A stretch of 64,000 nt of DNA from NCBI GenBank assembly GCA_020354625.1, contig CP070651.1, positions 4,075,852-4,139,851 on the forward strand. Direction: 5' to 3'. Both the position numbers and the translations under genes were made by a program. The notes beneath the pieces are model-generated. The model saw only the letters and a list, made by a program, of their open reading frames with translations, had not been told where the DNA came from and made no database searches. The stretch is from Trueperaceae bacterium (GTDB lineage Bacteria > Deinococcota > Deinococci > Deinococcales > Trueperaceae). Below are positions 41,835 to 50,072 of the stretch, piece by piece; positions within the stretch are counted from its first letter, which is position 1; every line of letters starts with the position of its first letter.

Positions 41835-42068
41835 TTAATCGATGAGCTGGACTTCCACGCGTTGCCGACCATCTGATGCCGCTCGTGCCAGCGTGCGAAT
41901 GCTGTTGATGATCCGCCCGCCCCGGCCGATAATGCGTCCGGTATCGTCTGGAGCACAGCGTATCTCGATACGCAAGTTTCGACTGTTGTTCTGGGTTGTG
42001 ACGACAGCTAGCTTATCCGGTTCGGTGACTAGATTCTGAGTGATAAAGCTGACGAGTTCGAGCGACAT
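41835..42068 (-). CDS. khpA: KH-domain RNA-binding protein KhpA
   Basis: A 77-residue protein consisting of one KH domain with the GXXG loop in GRIIGRGGRIINSIRTL. KhpA proteins bind many RNAs, often with KhpB/Jag, and influence division and ribosome biogenesis. Its ATG follows the rpsP stop with no gap. It is separated from rimM by 53 bases. Confidence 0.95.
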   Translation of the reverse strand: MSLELVSFITQNLVTEPDKLAVVTTQNNSRNLRIEIRCAPDDTGRIIGRGGRIINSIRTLARAASDGRQRVEVQLID

Positions 42069-42371
42069 CTACGCATCGGCTCCGACACGTTTGGAGTAGG
42101 AATCCTTGCGCTTAGCCCTTACCGCGCCGACTTCGACGCCGACCTTTTCCAAGAGCCGTACCGCTGTTTCGCTCGGCTGCGCCCCTTGGTCGAGCCAATA
42201 AGCGGCGCGTTCCGTGTCGATGTCGAGCGGCGTTTTCGTGGTATCGCGTGGGTCGTAGTGACCGAGCAACTCGATATAGTTACTGCTACGCTTCTTACGT
42301 GTGTCGACCACCACCACCCGGTAGTGTGGATTCTTTTTTGCTCCTACGCGCATGAGACGGATCTTCACCAT
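42069..42371 (-). CDS. rpsP: 30S ribosomal protein S16
   Basis: A 100-residue ribosomal protein: [20 protein letters not shown] at the start and [20 protein letters not shown] are family signatures. The frame extends upstream but S16 begins at [13 protein letters not shown] lies somewhat far (about 13 bases) from the ATG. Confidence 0.97.
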   Translation of the reverse strand: MVKIRLMRVGAKKNPHYRVVVVDTRKKRSSNYIELLGHYDPRDTTKTPLDIDTERAAYWLDQGAQPSETAVRLLEKVGVEVGAVRAKRKDSYSKRVGADA

Positions 42372-42412
42372 GATTCTTTTATTACCTCCGTGGCCTCCAT
42401 GACTCGTTCTGG

Positions 42413-42429
42413 GCTGGTGCTGCACCAGC
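42413..42429 (-). promoter_or_regulatory. Hairpin between ffh and rpsP
   Basis: A perfect 7-bp stem (GCTGGTG at 42413-42419 with CACCAGC at 42423-42429) with a 3-base loop lies in the ffh-rpsP gap. Without a T-tract it is more likely an RNA-processing or pausing site than a terminator. Confidence 0.35.
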
Positions 42430-42501
42430 AGGTCAAGCTCCTTATCTTACACGGTTTTCCTGTGGCGGGTTGGCTTTGGCATTTCCTGCGCCTAGATAGG
42501 G

Positions 42502-43812
42502 TCAGCGAAATCCTGTGCCGAAGCCGCCCCGGCGCGACCCACGACCGAGTTGCTTGATCATCTTCTTCATCTGTTCGTAGTTCTTCATGAGGCGGTTGAC
42601 GTCTTGCACAGTCGTTCCCGAGCCGGCTGCGATACGCTTGCGGCGGCTGGCGTTGAGAATCCGAGGTTTATAGCGCTCGGCTTCCGTCATGCTCGAGATA
42701 ATCGCTTCGACGCGCCCGATCTCTCGCTCGTCGATCTCGGCACCGGCTGGGAGCATCCGACCGACACCAGGAACCATCTTGAGAATATCGGAAAACGAGC
42801 CCATCTGCCGGATCCGGCGCATCTGCGTGAGCATATCTTGCAAGCTGAAGTCTGTGAGGTTTCTCGATTCCTCTTCTTCTTCACCTTCCAAGACCTTCGC
42901 CTTCTCGATGAGCGTGAGCATGTCGCCCATGCCGAGGATGCGTCCAGCGATTCGATCGGGGTGAAAGGGCTCGATCCCATCGAGCTTTTCGCTGATGCCC
43001 GCAAAATAGATCGGCTTGCCGGTGACGGATTTTGCTGATAGAGCGGCGCCTCCGCGCGCATCCCCGTCGAGTTTGCTCATGATCAGCCCGCTGACCCCCA
43101 CCCGCGTATCGAACGTGCGAGCAACTTCGAGGGCCTGTTGCCCGGTCATGGCATCGACGACCAAAATCCCCTCGCTCGGCTCGAGGGCGGTGTGCAAGTC
43201 GGCGAGCGCGTCCATGAGGTCGTCATCGATCTGGAGTCGGCCTGCGGTATCGACGATGATGAGATCGCGAAAATCTTCTCTGAGATGGGCTTCGAGGCGC
43301 TCCCTGGTGCGATGGGGTCGTTCGTCATCCTCGACTTCCAAGACAGGAACGTTGATCTTATGGCCCAACACGCGGAGCTGTTCCCGTGCTGCTGGGCGTT
43401 GAGTGTCGGCAGCGATCAACAGGGGCCGACGTCCTTGTGCTTTGTATTTGTAGGCCAGCTTTCCGGCAGTCGTGGTCTTGCCGGCACCTTGAAGGCCCAT
43501 CAGGAGCCAGATATTGCGGTCGTTTTTAAGGCTGGGTTGCTCGGTCTTACCGCCGAGCGTTTCGATGAGTTCGTCGTGCACAATCGAGATGACGCGCTGT
43601 TCGGGCCGTAGCGACATCAAGACTTCAGAGCCCACGGCCTTCTCCTGAACCCGCTTTGTGAAGTCGCGAGCCACCGCCAGATTGACATCGGCTTCGAGGA
43701 GCGCGATCCGTACCTCTCGCAGCGCTGCCTTGACGTCGGCCTCGCTCAGCCGGCCACGGCCGCGCAGGCCATCGAGTGCTGTTTGGAGCCTGTCACCTAG
43801 ACCTTGGAACAT
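42502..43812 (-). CDS. ffh: Signal recognition particle protein Ffh
   Basis: GTPase of the signal recognition particle that targets nascent membrane proteins with FtsY. 436 residues: N domain, G domain with P-loop [15 protein letters not shown] (residues ~109-123), DTQRPAA, DTAGR and [10 protein letters not shown], then a methionine-rich M domain ([36 protein letters not shown]) that binds SRP RNA and signal peptides. First gene of the ffh-rpsP-khpA-rimM-trmD cluster, with a clear promoter upstream. Confidence 0.97.
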   Translation of the reverse strand: MFQGLGDRLQTALDGLRGRGRLSEADVKAALREVRIALLEADVNLAVARDFTKRVQEKAVGSEVLMSLRPEQRVISIVHDELIETLGGKTEQPSLKNDRNIWLLMGLQGAGKTTTAGKLAYKYKAQGRRPLLIAADTQRPAAREQLRVLGHKINVPVLEVEDDERPHRTRERLEAHLREDFRDLIIVDTAGRLQIDDDLMDALADLHTALEPSEGILVVDAMTGQQALEVARTFDTRVGVSGLIMSKLDGDARGGAALSAKSVTGKPIYFAGISEKLDGIEPFHPDRIAGRILGMGDMLTLIEKAKVLEGEEEEESRNLTDFSLQDMLTQMRRIRQMGSFSDILKMVPGVGRMLPAGAEIDEREIGRVEAIISSMTEAERYKPRILNASRRKRIAAGSGTTVQDVNRLMKNYEQMKKMIKQLGRGSRRGGFGTGFR

Positions 43813-43883
43813 AGGGGGTTGGTACCTGACCTAACGTTTCATCTGCCCTCTGGCGAACCGCGTCCGCTTAGAGGCCGCCCCTA

Positions 43884-43913
43884 AGCCTAGCCAAAAAGAG
43901 CCCGTTTGGTCAA
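43884..43913 (-). promoter_or_regulatory. ffh operon promoter
   Basis: -35 TTGACC (complement 43908-43913), 18-base spacer, -10 TAGGCT (complement 43884-43889). The leader is about 65 bases, so this operon is not leaderless. Confidence 0.65.
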
Positions 43914-44006
43914 GCACGCTTCCTGGGTTCCGCTCTCGTGGGTGTCGGCTTGCCCGTCTGTCTCCCACCCAGGGTTCAAGTCTTCTCATATAGGTGACAA
44001 GATAGG

Positions 44007-44022
44007 TGCTAGACTTTTTTTG
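44007..44022 (+). promoter_or_regulatory. Extended -10 leaderless promoter
   Basis: TGC-TAGACT (44007-44015) followed by a T-rich seven-base stretch and the ATG at 44023. Confidence 0.6.
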
Positions 44023-44493
44023 ATGATGAAAGCATGGAAACAACCTGCCAACAGACGTCTGACCCGAGCAGCGTTCGGCACACTACTGCTGATGTTCCTC
44101 GCCACTGCAGGAGCTCAGTTTCTCGCCGAGGTGCAGTTGGTCAGCGCCGTGACGTCCGAACTCGATCCGGGCCTGCGGTTACCGACCGGTAGTTTTCGCG
44201 CGGTGGGTCGGGGTGAGGAGGCGCTTGTCGCCAAGGTGCCGGGAGCTTCTGCGTGGCATAACTGGGAGATCTATACCGCTCAGGGGGTCATTGCGACGCT
44301 TCAACCGGCTTTTGTGCAGCAGATCGCGACCAATTTTGCGGTCGCAGGCTATTTTCAGTCGAATTTGACCGAAAACCGGATCGGCACCGAAGAGCACAAG
44401 CGTTATGTCTTTACAGATGGAGCTAGTGAACTGCTCTTGTACGTGATTCGTACGCAGAGAGAGCTGATCTGGTTTGTGGCCGAGGCACGATGA
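44023..44493 (+). CDS. Exported protein of unknown function (156 aa)
   Basis: Not recognised. Residues 13-31 form a hydrophobic signal peptide (FGTLLLMFLATAGAQ) after a basic start, giving a mature domain of about 125 residues with alternating strands and helices (SFRAVGRGEEALVAKVPG; IATLQPAFVQQIATNFAVAG). It has no cysteines. The leaderless promoter fixes the start. It overlaps the TPR protein by four bases (ATGA), so the two envelope proteins are probably made together and may interact. Confidence 0.75.
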   Translation: MMKAWKQPANRRLTRAAFGTLLLMFLATAGAQFLAEVQLVSAVTSELDPGLRLPTGSFRAVGRGEEALVAKVPGASAWHNWEIYTAQGVIATLQPAFVQQIATNFAVAGYFQSNLTENRIGTEEHKRYVFTDGASELLLYVIRTQRELIWFVAEAR

Positions 44494-45905
44494 GGCGGGC
44501 CGTACGCCTCCTCTCGATCCTCTTTGCGGTGCTGGTACCGGTCGTGCTGGCACAGCGAAGTCCGGATGCGGAGGCTCTGTTTCAAGAAGCGTTGAGCACC
44601 GCCCAACGAGCGCGGGAAGCGTACGAAGATGTCGAGATCTACACTTACGATCAGCCGCTCTGGCGTGAGGCGATCACCCTGGGGGAGCGAGCGCTCGGGT
44701 CTGCTCCTCAAGACCCGGAAATCACCCGGTTCCTCGCACGGTCCTACAGCTACGTCAACTGGCACGTGCGAGCCTGGGATTACTGGCTTAGCTACCTGGC
44801 AATGGGGGGTGTTCTCGAAGACCCCTCGGACTTTTCGGAGCAGGAAGTGCCTTCCTGGGAGCAGTTTTCGGAGGCGGGTACCGAGCTCGGTTATGCGCGT
44901 TATCTCGCGGATGATGAACAGGCAGCCGTCTCGTATTACGAGGTGGTCGTTACCCAACTCCCAGACAATGAAGAGGCTCTGACTTGGCTCGGTCGCATCC
45001 ATTTCGAGCAGGGGAGGCCGGTGGAGGCGTTGCCCTATTGGGAGCGGCTCTCCCAGCTGGAACCGGAAGATAGCGGTGTCCAGTACTACTTGAGTCGTAC
45101 GCAAGAGCGGATTGCGGTAGGCGTCGAGGCGAGCGATACGTTTCAAGAAGGGATCGTGGCCTATGAGGGAGGTCGTCAAGAGGAAGCCTTAGACCGTTTC
45201 GAGAGCGCACTGACGTTCAATGGTGGTTTCATCCAGGCGGCTGTCTGGGCAGGACGCACCAGTCTCGAGCTCGGCCTGCCTGATCGGGCCAAGCGCCACT
45301 GGGAACACGTGCTGAGTCTCAGCCCCGGAGATGGTCGTGCGGCGTACTTTCTCGGGGTGGCCGAGGCACAGATCACGTGGGGTGTCGAGGCGGCAGGGGC
45401 CTTTTTCGAAGGGCAGAGTCACTATGGACAGGAGGATCTGGAGGCTGCGGCCGATGACTTCGCCTCGGCTGTCGAACTCAATCCAGAATATCTCGAGGCG
45501 TGGGTGTGGGCTGCTCGTACCTATCAGGAGTTGGGGCAACCGACCGATGCCATCACATACTGGCAAGGGGTGCTCGCTATCGATCCGCAGTATCAGCGTG
45601 CTCGCTATAACCTCAACCTCGCCGAACAGGAGATGGTTTACGGGGTAGAGGCGGCGCGAGCTTTTGCGGAGGCGGTCGAGAATTACCAGCTGGCGCAGAT
45701 CGATGAGGCCGAAGTGCTTTTCAAGCAGGCGGTCGAGGCCAATCCCGAGTTCTCCGAAGCCTATGGGTGGCTCGGTCGGCTCTTTTTTAGCCGCTCGGAG
45801 TACGAACAGGCCTCACAGTACTACCAGCGTGCGCTAGAGTTGGAGCCGGACAACGAGGATTACCGGTTCTTTGCAGAGGAATCAGAACGGTTGGTCGGAA
45901 GCTGA
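44490..45905 (+). CDS. Exported TPR-repeat protein
   Basis: A 471-residue protein with a signal peptide (1-21, ending VVLAQ) and tetratricopeptide repeats over most of its length. Clear TPR units include EALTWLGRIHFEQGRPVEAL, EALDRFESALTFNGGFIQAA and SEAYGWLGRLFFSRSEYEQA. Three spaced copies of a VGVEAS/WGVEAA/YGVEAA-type phrase suggest a higher-order repeat of about 100 residues. It probably acts as an envelope scaffold for protein assemblies. Co-transcribed with the small exported protein upstream. Confidence 0.88.
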   Translation: MRRAVRLLSILFAVLVPVVLAQRSPDAEALFQEALSTAQRAREAYEDVEIYTYDQPLWREAITLGERALGSAPQDPEITRFLARSYSYVNWHVRAWDYWLSYLAMGGVLEDPSDFSEQEVPSWEQFSEAGTELGYARYLADDEQAAVSYYEVVVTQLPDNEEALTWLGRIHFEQGRPVEALPYWERLSQLEPEDSGVQYYLSRTQERIAVGVEASDTFQEGIVAYEGGRQEEALDRFESALTFNGGFIQAAVWAGRTSLELGLPDRAKRHWEHVLSLSPGDGRAAYFLGVAEAQITWGVEAAGAFFEGQSHYGQEDLEAAADDFASAVELNPEYLEAWVWAARTYQELGQPTDAITYWQGVLAIDPQYQRARYNLNLAEQEMVYGVEAARAFAEAVENYQLAQIDEAEVLFKQAVEANPEFSEAYGWLGRLFFSRSEYEQASQYYQRALELEPDNEDYRFFAEESERLVGS

Positions 45906-45972
45906 GTCGTTCGGTCTGAAACATGACGGCACGACCCCGAACCGGTGGGACGGGGTAGGGTGGAGGAACAGC

Positions 45973-47682
45973 GTGAAGCAATATAAACGAAGAATCGATG
46001 CGGACGGACAGGAATATCTAGAGGTCGATCTATCACCGCTCGCCCTCACTCGTCTCCCCCTTCTCAACAAGAGTACGGCTTTTACCCTTGAAGAGAGGCG
46101 CGAGTTAGGTCTCATCGGGCTCTTTCCCTCGCACGTTTCGACCATCGAGGAGCAGATTACCCGGTCGTACGCCAACTTCGAGAATTTTTCGACCAACTTG
46201 GACAAGCACGTCTTCCTCCGGGTACTTCAGGATCGTAACGAAGTCCTTTTCTACGCGCTCCTCGAGGCGCATCTCGAAGAGATGATGCCGATCATCTATA
46301 CGCCCACCGTAGCCGAAGCGGTCGAGAAGTTCAGCATCATCTACCGGTACGCCCGCGGCTTGGTAGTGAGTACCGAAAACATCGATCACATCGATGAAAT
46401 CTTGGCCAACACCCCATTTCCCGAGGTCAGCCTGATCGTTGCCACCGACTCAGAAGGGATTCTCGGGATCGGTGACCAGGGTTTTGGCGGCATGGCGATC
46501 TGTATCGGTAAGCTCTCTCTCTATACGGCTGCAGCCGGTATCGATCCGGCTCTGACACTGCCGGTCGAACTCGATGTAGGAACCAACCGGCAGGATCTGC
46601 TCGACGATCCCCTCTACCTCGGTGTGCGGCACGAGCGCCTCACCGGGCAAGCCTATGAGGATTTCATTCACCGTTTTGTCACCGCGTTGGAAAAGCGTTT
46701 TCCAGATGTCTTGCTGCAGTGGGAAGACTTCAGCAAACAGAAGGCTTTCGATGTGCTAGAGCGTTACCGCAGCACTGTTCCCTCGTTCAACGACGATATC
46801 CAGGGGACGGGCAGCGTTGTTCTAGGCGGTCTTCTCAATGCCGCACGGAAAAGCCGGCAGCCGCTCAAAGACCAGGTTTTTTTGATTCATGGTGCCGGAG
46901 CGGGTGGGATCGGTGTTGCGCATCAGATCGCTCTCGGCCTGGTACGCGAGGGTCTCAGCTACGATCGTGCGAAGGACCACATCTTCTTGATCGACTCAAA
47001 AGGACTGGTTCTTTCGGATCGAGTGGGGCTTGAATCGTACAAACACTCGTTCGCTCACGACCCTGCTCGGGTGGCAACGTGGCAGATCGACGGTCGTGTG
47101 CCGTCTCTCCTCGAGACCGTTCGAGAGGGGGGTGTAACGGCGTTGATCGGTCTCTCTGGTCAGCGTGGTGCTTTCAGCCAAGAGGTGGTAGAGGCGGTCG
47201 ACGCCAACACCCCGTATCCGATCGTGTTCCCGCTTTCAAACCCGACGGCCAACAGCGAAGCCATCCCTGAAGACATTTTTCGCTGGACGGAAGGGCGGGC
47301 GATCGTCGCCACCGGTAGCCCTTTCGACGAGGTCACCTACAACGGTGTCAACTACCCGATCGGTCAGGGCAACAATGCCTTCATCTTTCCAGGTCTCGGC
47401 CTCGGCGTGATGTTGAGCGGTGCACGCCGCGTCACCGATGGGATGCTCACGGCAGCGGCGTTGGCCCTCTCGGAGTACACCGATGCGAATCGGGTCGCGC
47501 AAGGGGGAATGTATCCGCGCATAGAGCACATCCGCGGTGTCAGTCGCCGTGTGGCTGCAGCGGTCATGGCTCAAGCCTTGGAGGATGGTGTGGCATCTGT
47601 AACCACCGACGAGGACTTAAACGATTTTGTCGAGAAGAGGATGTGGAAGCCGAGATATCTCCCCTTCCGGCGAAAACGGTGA
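45973..47682 (+). CDS. maeA: NAD-dependent malic enzyme
   Basis: Decarboxylates malate to pyruvate with NAD+. 569 residues matching the long (SfcA/eukaryotic-type) class: RLPLLNKSTAFTLEERRELG, IYTPTVAEAVEKFS with the catalytic Tyr, LPVELDVGTNRQDLLDDPLY, FNDDIQGTGSVVLGGLLNA (metal-binding Asp pair) and the NAD motif HGAGAGGIGVAHQI. Start is GTG at 45973, six bases after GGAGG; the upstream frame has no homology. A GerMN-domain gene follows after four bases. Confidence 0.95.
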   Translation: MKQYKRRIDADGQEYLEVDLSPLALTRLPLLNKSTAFTLEERRELGLIGLFPSHVSTIEEQITRSYANFENFSTNLDKHVFLRVLQDRNEVLFYALLEAHLEEMMPIIYTPTVAEAVEKFSIIYRYARGLVVSTENIDHIDEILANTPFPEVSLIVATDSEGILGIGDQGFGGMAICIGKLSLYTAAAGIDPALTLPVELDVGTNRQDLLDDPLYLGVRHERLTGQAYEDFIHRFVTALEKRFPDVLLQWEDFSKQKAFDVLERYRSTVPSFNDDIQGTGSVVLGGLLNAARKSRQPLKDQVFLIHGAGAGGIGVAHQIALGLVREGLSYDRAKDHIFLIDSKGLVLSDRVGLESYKHSFAHDPARVATWQIDGRVPSLLETVREGGVTALIGLSGQRGAFSQEVVEAVDANTPYPIVFPLSNPTANSEAIPEDIFRWTEGRAIVATGSPFDEVTYNGVNYPIGQGNNAFIFPGLGLGVMLSGARRVTDGMLTAAALALSEYTDANRVAQGGMYPRIEHIRGVSRRVAAAVMAQALEDGVASVTTDEDLNDFVEKRMWKPRYLPFRRKR

Positions 47683-47686
47683 GCGA

Positions 47687-48214
47687 GTGAGGACAGTCGT
47701 ATTAAGGGTCGCTAGTCTGGCGCTCCTGTTGCTACTGGTGTTGGTCGGTGTTCTGGGCACACGTACTCTTCAGAGGCTTCCCAACACGCTGATCTACTTT
47801 GTCAAAGAGGACCAGCGGAGTTTTCGACTAGAGGCCGTTACCCGAAGCGTACGTCAAGCCTCGCCTGAGGTGCATCTGCGCAGAGCGCTGGCGGCTCTGG
47901 CTCAAGGCCCTTCTGCTTCGGAGAGGGCTGGTGGGCTAACGACTGCAGTCCCACGCGATCTGGAATTGCTCGACCTACGAATCGACGAAGACGTGCTTTC
48001 CCTCGACTTCGCCTCTGGCCTCGAGGCCGGATCTGGCCGTGCAGAGATGCAAGCCCGTCTGAACCAGATCCTTTATACGGTTACCCAATCTCACGAAATC
48101 GATGAAGTTGCACTTTTTATCGAGGGGCGTCCCCTTCACATCTTCAGCAGCGAGGGTATTTTCGTCGATCACCCCTGGCGGCGTAGCGTCCATGCAGAGT
48201 TGCCTCTGTGGTAA
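47687..48214 (+). CDS. Membrane-anchored GerMN-domain protein
   Basis: A 175-residue protein with an N-terminal membrane helix (residues ~9-24) and a GerMN domain: NTLIYFVKEDQRSFRLEAV, HLRRALAALAQGPSASE and the closing LNQILYTVTQSHEIDEVALF. GerMN domains occur in spore-germination protein GerM and in several envelope lipoproteins and sometimes accompany cell-wall amidases; the function here is unknown. GTG start four bases after the malic enzyme stop, so it shares that transcript. Confidence 0.85.
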   Translation: MRTVVLRVASLALLLLLVLVGVLGTRTLQRLPNTLIYFVKEDQRSFRLEAVTRSVRQASPEVHLRRALAALAQGPSASERAGGLTTAVPRDLELLDLRIDEDVLSLDFASGLEAGSGRAEMQARLNQILYTVTQSHEIDEVALFIEGRPLHIFSSEGIFVDHPWRRSVHAELPLW

Positions 48215-48243
48215 TGGAGACCGCCCAGACGTTGGCGAGCGGC

Positions 48244-48255
48244 TATAATTCAACC
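48244..48255 (+). promoter_or_regulatory. TATAAT leaderless promoter
   Basis: A consensus -10 TATAAT (48244-48249) ends six bases before a GTG at 48256. No -35 at standard spacing. It is the only recognisable promoter ahead of the S41 gene. Confidence 0.5.
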
Positions 48256-48444
48256 GTGAACAGCTACCCTCCTACCAAAGCTGCTCTCGGGACAGGTGTT
48301 GCGGCGGTTGGGCATCGCATCTACTCGCCTGCAGCCTCTGCCCTGTGGACCAACGGACCACGTTACACCCTCGACGTGAACGGTGTGCTCGTGCGCGCTG
48401 CATTACTCGCTTCGACCCTGCAGGCTAGCTGGGTACGGTATTGA
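48256..48444 (+). CDS. Possible 62-residue ORF ahead of the S41 gene
   Basis: A 62-codon frame that starts with GTG six bases after TATAAT and ends with TGA overlapping an ATG (TGATG at 48442-48446) in frame with the S41 protein. Codon use looks compatible with neighbours, but the peptide (VNSYPPTKAALGTG start, VRAALLASTLQASW end) has no known domain. It resembles the 36-residue coupled ORF at 522. It may be a real small protein, an upstream regulatory ORF, or chance. Confidence 0.35.
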   Translation: MNSYPPTKAALGTGVAAVGHRIYSPAASALWTNGPRYTLDVNGVLVRAALLASTLQASWVRY

Positions 48445-48500
48445 TGGTTAAGTTGATAGAGTTCTGGATTCTTACCTCGACAAACCGGCGTTTTGCCGGG

Positions 48501-49799
48501 ATGATGAGTCGTTGGTTGGTCCTTGGGCTCCTTGTGCTCGTTCTCGGCACGGGTTTTGCTTCTGCTCGTGTGGAGTTGTGGGAAACACGCGAAGGTCGGG
48601 AACGGGTGTTCGATGCGTTTGTGAGCGTTTTTCAGGACCATTATTGGGACGAAGATTTTCTCGATTGGGTCGCCTGGGCCGGTGGGTACCGCGAGGCTGC
48701 GCTCAGTGCCCGCTCGCGGGCTGACTTCGATGGCGTATTCGAACGTATGATCAGCGATCTCAACGACGACCACTCGAGCTGGTTGGGTTTGATCAGGTCC
48801 GAGGAACAGACCTCCAGTCAACAGCTGCCCGATCCCGGTCTGGGGATCACCTTCGGTTTCCTTCCCAAGCTCGGCCTGGTGATCGAGCGGGTCTACCCAG
48901 ACTCTCCTGCTGAAAAAGCGGGTCTTCATAGAGGGGATGTCATCGTTCAGGTAGGTAGCCAAAAACTTCAGCAAGCCGTCAGTTCCTACCAGGCCACCGA
49001 ACCGCTCTTCCAAGCGCTTCGCACGGGTCAGGTCACCTTATCCATCCAGCGCCGCCAGGAGCGTCTGGTGGTTTCGATCACACCGAGGCAGCTCGACCTC
49101 TTCGAAATCGCGGCACTCCCCCAAGCGGAGATGCTCGATGCCAAAGTCGGTTATCTCTACATTCCGTCCTTTGAACCGATGGGGTTGGCTTCGGAGGTTC
49201 ACCGGCTCGTACGAGAGCTCGAATTGGCCGGGGCAAAGTCTATCGTTCTCGATTTGCGCGGCAACTTGGGGGGGCGTCTCGGCGAGCTGGGGCTCGTGCT
49301 CGGGGCCTTCATCGAGGGTCCGTGGGCTCAGGCGTTCAGTCGGGGGAGCGTGGTTTGGAGAGGCCGCTACTATCGAGATGCCGATCTCGGTCAGAACGTG
49401 CTTGAAGAGCCTGATGGGGGGATGCTCCGGGTGGACGATCTTACCGATCCGGTTAGTTTTGGTGGGTCGTTGGTCGTGATGGTGAACCGGAACAACAGCA
49501 GCGCCGGGGAGATTGCAGCGTTGGTGTTGCAAGATCTCGGTCGAGCGACCGTGATCGGTGAGCCTACGGCGGGTAACGTAGAGGCGATCAGGAACTTCAA
49601 TCTTCCCGATGGTAGCCAGGTGTTGGTTGCGGTTGCAAACGTACAGGCGGTAAGCGGCACCAATTTCGGAGCGGGAGTCGTTCCTGAAGTCGAGGCTGTC
49701 GAGGATCTTGCGGGGCTCGCCAGAGGGTACGATGCTCCTTTGGCGGAAGCGCTTCGGATTCTCCATCAGCTGCCGTTCACGCCAAACAAATTTTTCTAA
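48501..49799 (+). CDS. Exported S41-family (CtpA-like) peptidase homologue
   Basis: An exported protein with a PDZ domain (about 110-200 from the first Met; LVIERVYPDSPAEKAGLHRG) and an S41 catalytic domain (YLYIPSFEPMG; VLDLRGNLGGRLGELG). The nucleophile Ser is in NNSSAGEIAAL, with Asp eleven residues later, but the position of the usual catalytic Lys, 25 residues after the Ser, is Asn in GEPTAGNVE. It may use another mechanism or be a non-cleaving homologue. ATG 48501/48504 gives a textbook signal peptide (MSRWLVLGLLVLVLG); a longer form from 48444, coupled to the small ORF upstream, is possible. Confidence 0.88.
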   Translation: MMSRWLVLGLLVLVLGTGFASARVELWETREGRERVFDAFVSVFQDHYWDEDFLDWVAWAGGYREAALSARSRADFDGVFERMISDLNDDHSSWLGLIRSEEQTSSQQLPDPGLGITFGFLPKLGLVIERVYPDSPAEKAGLHRGDVIVQVGSQKLQQAVSSYQATEPLFQALRTGQVTLSIQRRQERLVVSITPRQLDLFEIAALPQAEMLDAKVGYLYIPSFEPMGLASEVHRLVRELELAGAKSIVLDLRGNLGGRLGELGLVLGAFIEGPWAQAFSRGSVVWRGRYYRDADLGQNVLEEPDGGMLRVDDLTDPVSFGGSLVVMVNRNNSSAGEIAALVLQDLGRATVIGEPTAGNVEAIRNFNLPDGSQVLVAVANVQAVSGTNFGAGVVPEVEAVEDLAGLARGYDAPLAEALRILHQLPFTPNKFF

Positions 49800-49843
49800 C
49801 GTAGCCGAAGTTTTGTTAGGAGGCACGGTTGCGAGGCGAGCTA

Positions 49844-49861
49844 TGGTACACTTTCGCTGCT
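49844..49861 (+). promoter_or_regulatory. Extended -10 promoter pointing across the tRNA
   Basis: TGG-TACACT (TG at 49844-49845, TACACT at 49847-49852) is followed after eight bases by a TTG opening a 23-codon frame (49861-49932). Transcription would run antisense through tRNA-Arg toward the parvulin gene at 50073. Product uncertain. Confidence 0.4.
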
Positions 49862-49944
49862 TGAAAGGGTTGGCGTTGGAAGCGGGGCACCGGCCCGCAG
49901 CCACGCCACAAACGCGTCGTATTGATCGATGAAAGACAACGATG

Positions 49945-50021
49945 TGGTGCGCCCGACAGGATTCGAACCTGTGACCTTTCGCTCCGGAGGCGAACGCTCT
50001 ATCCGGCTGAGCTACGGGCGC
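49945..50021 (-). tRNA. tRNA-Arg (anticodon CCG)
   Basis: A 77-base tRNA on the minus strand. Acceptor GCGCCCG pairs with CGGGCGC, then discriminator A and an encoded CCA end. The D arm is GCTCAGCCGGATAGAGC, the anticodon loop CTCCGGA gives anticodon CCG (reads CGG), and the T arm carries GGTTCGAATCC. All stems pair. Confidence 0.97.
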
Positions 50022-50068
50022 TTGCAGTCGACGCCTGCAAGGTAGCACCACCTGTAGGAGGAAGTCAA
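50022..50068 (-). promoter_or_regulatory. tRNA-Arg promoter and palindromic 5' flank
   Basis: -35 TTGACT (complement 50063-50068), 18-base spacer, -10 TACCTT (complement 50039-50044). Just before the mature 5' end is an inverted repeat TTGCAG/CTGCAA (50022-50040 overall). The same DNA must hold the ribosome-binding site of the divergent parvulin gene. Confidence 0.7.
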
Positions 50069-50072
50069 GCGA

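Noticed and set aside
42413..42429. Terminator between ffh and rpsP
   Set aside because: The stem is good but no U-tract follows, and the genes form a conserved operon.
48485..48500. CCGGC/GCCGG hairpin just before the S41 start as a terminator
   Set aside because: No T-tract follows it, and it lies directly against the coding start.
49038..50051. 337-codon minus-strand frame spanning the S41 gene and tRNA-Arg
   Set aside because: It runs through a tRNA and opposite a conserved coding region; not a gene.
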